Positions 6,427 to 10,753 of a stretch of DNA of 10,753 bases are shown here, one piece after another. The DNA is from Methyloprofundus sp. GTDB taxonomy: Bacteria; Pseudomonadota; Gammaproteobacteria; Methylococcales; Methylomonadaceae. The notes below the pieces were generated by a model. That model had not been told where the DNA came from, did not search any database, and saw nothing but the letters and a program-made list of their open reading frames with translations. Every line of letters begins with the position of its first letter. The stretch's first letter is position 1. Made by a program: the position numbers and the translations under genes. Location of the stretch: positions 1 to 10,753 of the forward strand of contig JAUXBW010000046.1 in assembly GCA_030619185.1 (NCBI GenBank), written 5' to 3'.

Positions 6427-6453
6427 AAAAAAGGGGCTATCAATAGCCCCTTT
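6427..6453 (-). terminator. rho-independent terminator of ppiD
   Basis: A perfect 10-bp stem (AAAGGGGCTA 6430-6439 with TAGCCCCTTT 6444-6453, 4-base loop) is followed on the minus strand by six T residues (6432-6427). It lies 26 bases past the ppiD stop and before dcd, so it ends the ppiD transcript. Confidence 0.9.
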
Positions 6454-6479
6454 CTTCATACTCTGTCCCCTAAGCCCGG

Positions 6480-8336
6480 TTACTCTCTAATTGAAACCCG
6501 GGTTGAAGCACGCATACCATCAACAACAGCGGCATAGTCAGACTGGCCTAAGGCTCTAGCAATATTGGCAACAGCTAGTTTAGCTTTTTCAGCATCAGCA
6601 GCTGTTTCCACACCATCTGTGACTGCTAATACGTTAATGACTGCTTGATCTCCTGCTGGCGTTGCAACGACAACGACAGTAGACTGCCCAGGCACCGGTT
6701 TAGCCGCTTTAAATACCGCCTGGTTTAGCTGCCGGGACAAATCTTTACTATCCCGCTCTAAGCCAGTTATTTTTTCAACTTTTAAATCCAGCGCCTGTGC
6801 TGCCGTTACAAAACTTGTGCCCGAAAGTAACTGCTGCTTAAGGCTGTCTGCTTGTTGCTCGGCTTGCAGCTTAGCCTGCTGAACTTGAATCGCGGCAATA
6901 ATAGTGTCCCGAACCTCTGCTAAAGGTCTGGTTTCAGCTGGCTGATGTTCTTGCAGGCGCAATACCAGCAAACGATCATCGCCAATCTCTACTGGCTCAC
7001 TATTATTACCTTGTAGAACAGCCTCGGAAAAAGCGATATTTCTAACCGCCTGTTGCTGTGCAATACCTGCACCTGCATCACGGTTAAAAAAGTCAGCCTG
7101 TTGTATTTCCAGTCCTAACTCATCCGCCACGACCTGCAAATTATCAGAGTTTTCAAAACTCACTTCAGTGAGTATTTCACCTAACTCATAAAAAGTTGTT
7201 TCTGCCTCTACCCTTTGCACTGCCTCACTTACTTCCGCTTTTACTTTGGCTAAAGTTTGTGTTGTTGCAGGTACTAACTCTGTGACTGTAATCAAGTGAT
7301 AACCAAATGTGGACTTAACTGGCTCAGATACCTCATCTAACGTTAGTCTAGCTGCGGCTTTTTCAAAATCCGGCTCCATAACACCCACTTCAAACAAGCC
7401 TAGGTCTCCCCCTGTTTTTGCGGTCACAGTGTCATCAGATAATTCTGCGGCCAAGTCAGCAAAAGACTCTCGCTGTAGACGTAATTTTGCTGCCTGCGCT
7501 TTAGCAAGTGCCTGCTCTTCAGTAGTCTCTTTCGTTTTAGCAAAAAGTATATGACTAATCTTGCGCCGTTCTTTATCTGAATACAGTCCCGGATTATCGT
7601 CGTAGTAGGCCTGCATCTGTTCTTCAGTAGGTTGAATATCATCCATTAACTTAGTTAATGATAATTCCACATAGGTCACCGAAACCTGCTCTGTCGTCTG
7701 ATACGAATCTGCCTGTTGCTGATAATAGGCATTAATTTCTTCGCCACTAGGCTCTGTTGTGACAGGTTTTAATTTGAGCGTAACATATTCGATGTCCCGC
7801 GTCTGATTTTGAATCTTGAAAAATCGCTCTATATCTTGAGCAGACACAAAACTTGTGTCAGTAATCGCCTTTTGATACTGCTCCATCAACAAGGCTTTAC
7901 GTATACGATTGACAAACTGTGCGGGTGACATCCCCTGCGCACCCAGCATCGTTTCATATTGTTTTTTATCAAACTTGCCATCACGCTGAAAATATTGCAA
8001 TGAAGCAATAAATTGGCGTACCGTCTCATCAGAAACAGTCAGCTTTTCTGCTGTGACATGCTGCAATAACAGTTCATCACGAATCAACTTTTCTACAGCC
8101 TGCGTTTTCAACAGTTGCTCAGGTACTTGCATCTCGGCATACTGCTGTTTAAATTGTGCATAAGCCTGATTGACATCGCGCTGAACAAATTCTTTGTCCC
8201 CTACAATAATAACGGCACTCTCCTGTCCACCCTCCGTATAGTTCTGTAACCCCCATAACGCAAAGGGCACACAAATCAATATCAGGATTACCCAGGCAAA
8301 AGTACCTTGTGTTTTTTCTCTTATTTTTGTCAGCAT
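6480..8336 (-). CDS. ppiD: periplasmic folding chaperone / peptidyl-prolyl isomerase PpiD
   Basis: This gene encodes 618 residues, as in other PpiD proteins. An N-terminal cytoplasmic stub and a single transmembrane anchor (about 13-31, TFAWVILILICVPFALWGL) are followed by a SurA-like chaperone domain (about 35-180), a parvulin PPIase domain (about 258-353, with RKISHILF, GGDLGLF and STFGYHLI) and a long C-terminal region with a second, weaker parvulin-like part. PpiD sits in the inner membrane facing the periplasm, near the Sec translocon, and helps newly exported outer-membrane and periplasmic proteins fold. The ATG at 8336 is chosen over the TTG at 8384 because the family begins MLxxIRxKxQG and an AAGG site lies 9 bases upstream. 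It follows lon and hupB as in E. coli, but a tRNA pair and a terminator separate it from hupB. Confidence 0.95.
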   Translation of the reverse strand: MLTKIREKTQGTFAWVILILICVPFALWGLQNYTEGGQESAVIIVGDKEFVQRDVNQAYAQFKQQYAEMQVPEQLLKTQAVEKLIRDELLLQHVTAEKLTVSDETVRQFIASLQYFQRDGKFDKKQYETMLGAQGMSPAQFVNRIRKALLMEQYQKAITDTSFVSAQDIERFFKIQNQTRDIEYVTLKLKPVTTEPSGEEINAYYQQQADSYQTTEQVSVTYVELSLTKLMDDIQPTEEQMQAYYDDNPGLYSDKERRKISHILFAKTKETTEEQALAKAQAAKLRLQRESFADLAAELSDDTVTAKTGGDLGLFEVGVMEPDFEKAAARLTLDEVSEPVKSTFGYHLITVTELVPATTQTLAKVKAEVSEAVQRVEAETTFYELGEILTEVSFENSDNLQVVADELGLEIQQADFFNRDAGAGIAQQQAVRNIAFSEAVLQGNNSEPVEIGDDRLLVLRLQEHQPAETRPLAEVRDTIIAAIQVQQAKLQAEQQADSLKQQLLSGTSFVTAAQALDLKVEKITGLERDSKDLSRQLNQAVFKAAKPVPGQSTVVVVATPAGDQAVINVLAVTDGVETAADAEKAKLAVANIARALGQSDYAAVVDGMRASTRVSIRE

Positions 8337-8502
8337 CAAATTAGCCTTACTCAATTGATTAAACCAGAACGATTGTATAAACAACCGCCCTACTTCATAT
8401 ATTCACTGGCGAAGTATACCTTAATAGGAACCGAAACCACGCATAAAATAACATCCATTCCTTAGCCCCTGAACCCTTGTTAAAACTATTAATATTTTAA
8501 AC

Positions 8503-8538
8503 AAAAAAAAACCCCGCACCAAAAGGACGAGGTTTTTT
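8503..8538 (-). terminator. rho-independent terminator of the tRNA-Val/tRNA-Asp transcript
   Basis: On the minus strand AAAAAACCTCG (8538-8528) pairs with CGGGGTTTTTT (8516-8506), with one U-G wobble, around an 11-base loop; the T-run continues to 8503. The wobble is a mismatch on the plus strand, which fits use in the minus direction. It lies 4 bases past the tRNA-Asp CCA end. Confidence 0.88.
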
Positions 8539-8542
8539 AATT

Positions 8543-8619
8543 TGGCGGAGCGGACGGGATTCGAACCCGCGACCTCCGGCGTGACAGGCCAGCATTCTAA
8601 CCAGCTGAACTACCGCTCC
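8543..8619 (-). tRNA. tRNA-Asp (GUC)
   Basis: A 77-base tRNA with encoded CCA. On the minus strand the acceptor GGAGCGG pairs with CCGCTCC, the D arm is GTTCAGCTGGTTAGAAT, and the anticodon loop CTGTCAC gives anticodon GTC, flanked by the stem CTGGC/GCCGG (one G-T pair). The T loop GTTCGAATCC is canonical. It is second in a two-tRNA transcript, 8 bases after tRNA-Val. Confidence 0.97.
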
Positions 8620-8627
8620 AAAGTCTG

Positions 8628-8703
8628 TGGTGGGTGCTGAGGGGTTCGAACCCCCGACCCTCGCCTTGTAAGGGCGATGCTCTCCCAGCTGAGCTAAGCA
8701 CCC
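8628..8703 (-). tRNA. tRNA-Val (UAC)
   Basis: A 76-base tRNA with encoded CCA. On the minus strand the acceptor GGGTGCT pairs with AGCACCC, the D arm is TAGCTCAGCTGGGAGAGCA, and the anticodon stem TCGCC/GGCGA frames the loop CTTACAA, so the anticodon is TAC. The T arm GGGGGTTCGAACCCC is canonical. It is the first gene of the tRNA pair, 15 bases downstream of a strong -10 box. Confidence 0.97.
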
Positions 8704-8713
8704 GACTAAAGAG

Positions 8714-8762
8714 ATTCTATTATAATAGCTTTTAAAGATCTTGCAAGCTATTTTTATAGAAT
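8714..8762. repeat. 18-bp inverted repeat spanning the tRNA promoter
   Basis: ATTCTATTATAATAGCTT (8714-8731) and AAGCTATTTTTATAGAAT (8745-8762) are inverted repeats matching at 16 of 18 positions around a 13-base spacer. The unit starts 7 bases past the hupB stop and covers both -35 and -10 boxes of the tRNA promoter. As RNA it could be an A/U-rich hairpin ending the hupB message, though no T-run follows; as DNA it could be a regulatory palindrome. Confidence 0.7.
8719..8746 (-). promoter_or_regulatory. promoter of the tRNA-Val/tRNA-Asp unit
   Basis: On the minus strand TTGCAA (8746-8741) and a perfect TATAAT (8724-8719) are separated by 16 bp, and the -10 ends 15 bases before the mature tRNA-Val. 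This is a good sigma70-type match and explains how the tRNAs are expressed independently of hupB. The promoter is embedded in a long inverted repeat (8714-8762). Confidence 0.8.
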
Positions 8763-8769
8763 TTTTACT

Positions 8770-9045
8770 TTAACCATTCACGCTATCTTTTAACCCCTTA
8801 CCTGCTTTGAATGAAGGAATTTTTGCCGCTTTAATAGTGATTTCCGCCCCAGTTTGTGGGTTACGGCCTTTACGTTCAGCTCTATCTTTTACAGCAAAGG
8901 TACCAAAACCAACTAAAGCAACAGAGTCGCCCGATTGTAGTGCCCCGGTAACAGATGACATAAAGGCATCAAGCGCACGCCCTGCATCTGCTTTTGTTAA
9001 TTCTGACGCATCTGCCATTGCATCGATAAGTTCTGATTTATTCAT
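8770..9045 (-). CDS. hupB: DNA-binding protein HU-beta
   Basis: This gene encodes 91 residues, the normal HU length. The N-terminal helices ([28 protein letters not shown]) form the dimer core; the [21 protein letters not shown] stretch (about 46-67) is the start of the DNA-binding beta arm, with the conserved proline (63) of RNPQTG that intercalates at kinks. HU is a nucleoid protein that bends and compacts DNA and affects replication and transcription. The position after lon and before ppiD identifies it as the HupB ortholog rather than IHF or HupA. A TAAGGAG site (9060-9054) lies 8 bases before the ATG, and a sigma70-type promoter lies further upstream, so it is transcribed separately from lon. 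Confidence 0.96.
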   Translation of the reverse strand: MNKSELIDAMADASELTKADAGRALDAFMSSVTGALQSGDSVALVGFGTFAVKDRAERKGRNPQTGAEITIKAAKIPSFKAGKGLKDSVNG

Positions 9046-9129
9046 TTATTATTCTCCTTAGGAAATATTCACAGCACACACTGCTGCAGCTCAGCCAAAA
9101 ATCCATAAAACATTATGAAAGCGAGTGTA

Positions 9130-9159
9130 TTTATATCAACTCTATCTTAGTTATGTCAA
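9130..9159 (-). promoter_or_regulatory. sigma70-type promoter of hupB
   Basis: On the minus strand a perfect TTGACA (9159-9154) and TATAAA (9135-9130) are separated by 18 bp, about 85 bases before the hupB start codon. The leader between them holds a small hairpin (CAGCA/TGCTG, 9072-9086). This is the best promoter match in the 160-bp lon-hupB gap. Confidence 0.75.
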
Positions 9160-9205
9160 GCGATACAGCACTATACTGACAAATTAATTCAGTCTAACTT
9201 ATAAA

Positions 9206-10753
9206 TTAATGCGCCCTAACAGGTTTTTCATCTGCTTTTCTGACACTTTTCTCTACCGTTTCAGACACTTTTTTTATTGCTTCAGGCTGGTACTGTAAGG
9301 CCAACTCTAAAACCTGATCGATCCAGCGTACGGGCTTAATAGTCAGGTTTTTCTTTACATTATCAGGGATTTCGGTCAAATCTTTTTCATTCTCTTGCGG
9401 AATAAGTACCGTCTTGATGCCCCCTCGATGCGCTGCAAGCAGCTTCTCTTTTAAGCCACCAATAGGGAGCACCTCACCACGCAGGGTAATTTCCCCGGTC
9501 ATCGCCACATCTGCTTTGACTGGAATGCCTGTTAATGCCGAAATAATGGCCGTACACATACCTATTCCGGCACTAGGCCCATCTTTAGGGGTTGCACCTT
9601 CCGGTACATGGATATGTAAATCCTGCTTCTGGAAAGCTTCTTCAGCTATACCTAAAGAATCTGCTCGTGCCCGCACCACCGTAATTGCGGCTTCAATTGA
9701 TTCTTTCATCACATCACCTAACTTTCCAGTGGTTGATTGCTTGCCCTTACCCGGCATCACCACCGCCTCGATAGTCAGTAACTCTCCCCCCACTTCCGTC
9801 CAGGCCAGACCTGTTACCTGCCCTACCTGGTCCAGCTCTTCTGCAAGGCCATAATTAAAATGACGCACACCTAAATAATCAGCCAAACCATCTGACACCA
9901 CATTCACATGCCCTTGCTTCTCTTTTAACAATAGCTGCTTGACTACTTTACGACAAATTTTAGAAATTTCGCGCTCCAGACTACGCACTCCCGCCTCACG
10001 GGTGTAATAGCGAACGATATCTCTAATCACTACCTCATCGATGTTTACTTCCGATTCTTTTAAGCCATTATTCTTTAACTGCTTAGGCAAGAGATAACGC
10101 ATGGCAATATTGATCTTTTCATCTTCGGTATAACCTGCAAGACGAATCACCTCCATCCGATCCAGAAGTGGCCCTGGAATATTCATCGTATTGGCTGTGG
10201 CGACAAACATAACATCTGATAAATCAAAATCCACTTCTAAATAATGATCGGCAAAGGCTTTGTTTTGTTCGGGGTCCAATACTTCCAATAGCGCCGAAGC
10301 CGGATCTCCGCGAAAATCACCCGACATTTTATCGATCTCATCCAGAAGAAATAAAGGATTACGTACTTTAATCTTGGCCATATTTTGCAAAATTTTACCC
10401 GGCATGGAACCAATATAGGTACGCCGATGACCGCGTATTTCTGCCTCATCACGTACCCCACCTAGCGCCATTCTGACATATTTTCTATTAGTCGCACGGG
10501 CAATGGACTCACCTAAAGATGTTTTCCCCACCCCAGGAGGCCCAACTAGACAAAGAATAGGGCCATTAAGTGACTTCACCCGCTGTTGTACCGCCAAATA
10601 TTCCAGTATGCGCTCTTTGACCTTTTCCAGGCCATAATGATCCACATCCAGTATTTCTTCTGCCAGCTTTAAGTCGTGACGCACCTTGGTCTTCTTTTTC
10701 CAGGGCACATTCAGCATCCAGTCTATATAATTACGCAGCACTGATGCTTCGGC
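9206..10753 (-). CDS. lon: ATP-dependent protease Lon, C-terminal 515 residues (5' end outside window)
   Basis: The frame is open to the right edge, and the four codons before the apparent GTG at 10741 read AEAS, which matches the Lon sequence just before the AAA+ domain, so the gene continues out of the window; about 285 N-terminal residues are missing. Visible parts, in fragment numbering, are Walker A GPPGVGKT (71-78), Walker [10 protein letters not shown] (134-142), sensor-2 region [11 protein letters not shown], and the protease domain with the catalytic serine in PKDGPSAG (Ser394) and lysine in [14 protein letters not shown] (Lys437). Lon is a cytoplasmic homohexamer that degrades misfolded and regulatory proteins, including many antitoxins by family knowledge. 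The tail after the conserved LALQ is lysine-rich and longer than in E. coli. The TAA is 46 bases from the hupB -35 box. Confidence 0.97.
   Translation of the reverse strand, partial: AEASVLRNYIDWMLNVPWKKKTKVRHDLKLAEEILDVDHYGLEKVKERILEYLAVQQRVKSLNGPILCLVGPPGVGKTSLGESIARATNRKYVRMALGGVRDEAEIRGHRRTYIGSMPGKILQNMAKIKVRNPLFLLDEIDKMSGDFRGDPASALLEVLDPEQNKAFADHYLEVDFDLSDVMFVATANTMNIPGPLLDRMEVIRLAGYTEDEKINIAMRYLLPKQLKNNGLKESEVNIDEVVIRDIVRYYTREAGVRSLEREISKICRKVVKQLLLKEKQGHVNVVSDGLADYLGVRHFNYGLAEELDQVGQVTGLAWTEVGGELLTIEAVVMPGKGKQSTTGKLGDVMKESIEAAITVVRARADSLGIAEEAFQKQDLHIHVPEGATPKDGPSAGIGMCTAIISALTGIPVKADVAMTGEITLRGEVLPIGGLKEKLLAAHRGGIKTVLIPQENEKDLTEIPDNVKKNLTIKPVRWIDQVLELALQYQPEAIKKVSETVEKSVRKADEKPVRAH

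Noticed and set aside
9414..9854. A 146-codon plus-strand frame opposite lon.
   Set aside because: It is the antisense shadow of the strongly conserved Lon protease domain; composition and lack of a ribosome site argue against a gene.

Overview
The window looks like chromosomal DNA of a gammaproteobacterium with moderate to low GC. The order lon - hupB - (tRNAs) - ppiD on the minus strand is the classic gammaproteobacterial clpPX-lon-hupB-ppiD neighbourhood, and YcgL is a family typical of Gammaproteobacteria. The protein style (Dcd, CPBP protease, PAS-GGDEF-EAL) would fit a methanotroph or thiotroph relative, but that placement is only an impression; no diagnostic metabolic gene is present.

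Layout from left to right. (1) At 1-500 is the 3' end of a BrnT-type toxin gene overlapping a complete BrnA antitoxin gene, followed by a short tag that resembles the flanks of REP-associated transposases. (2) At 696-902 is a dodecin, convergent with a DHH-family phosphoesterase (994-1869, minus). (3) At 1870-2395 is a 526-bp non-coding stretch dominated by a 172-bp palindromic, MITE-like element (2041-2212) and a second, unrelated palindrome (2288-2312). (4) At 2396-4324 is a membrane-anchored PAS-GGDEF-EAL protein in which both catalytic domains have lost key residues while the c-di-GMP inhibitory site is kept. (5) At 4373-5428 (minus) is a two-gene unit of a CPBP intramembrane protease and an unrecognised four-helix membrane protein. 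(6) YcgL (5484-5741) is convergent with dCTP deaminase (dcd, minus). A 28-bp copy of one arm of the palindromic element sits between them and appears to supply the YcgL stop codon. (7) At 6427-10753 (minus) the housekeeping block holds ppiD with its terminator, tRNA-Asp(GUC) and tRNA-Val(UAC) with their own promoter and terminator, hupB with its own sigma70-type promoter, and the C-terminal two thirds of lon.

How the parts relate: lon, hupB and ppiD are a conserved block of protein quality control (cytoplasmic AAA+ protease, periplasmic-side folding factor) and nucleoid structure. The tRNA pair is an independent transcription unit inside it. The left half is more accessory: toxin-antitoxin remnants, mobile-type repeats and a probable c-di-GMP receptor. 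I see no phage, CRISPR, IS transposase gene or large defence island. The strongest candidates for something undescribed are the palindromic repeat family, the doubly degenerate c-di-GMP protein, and the long inverted repeat laid over the tRNA promoter.
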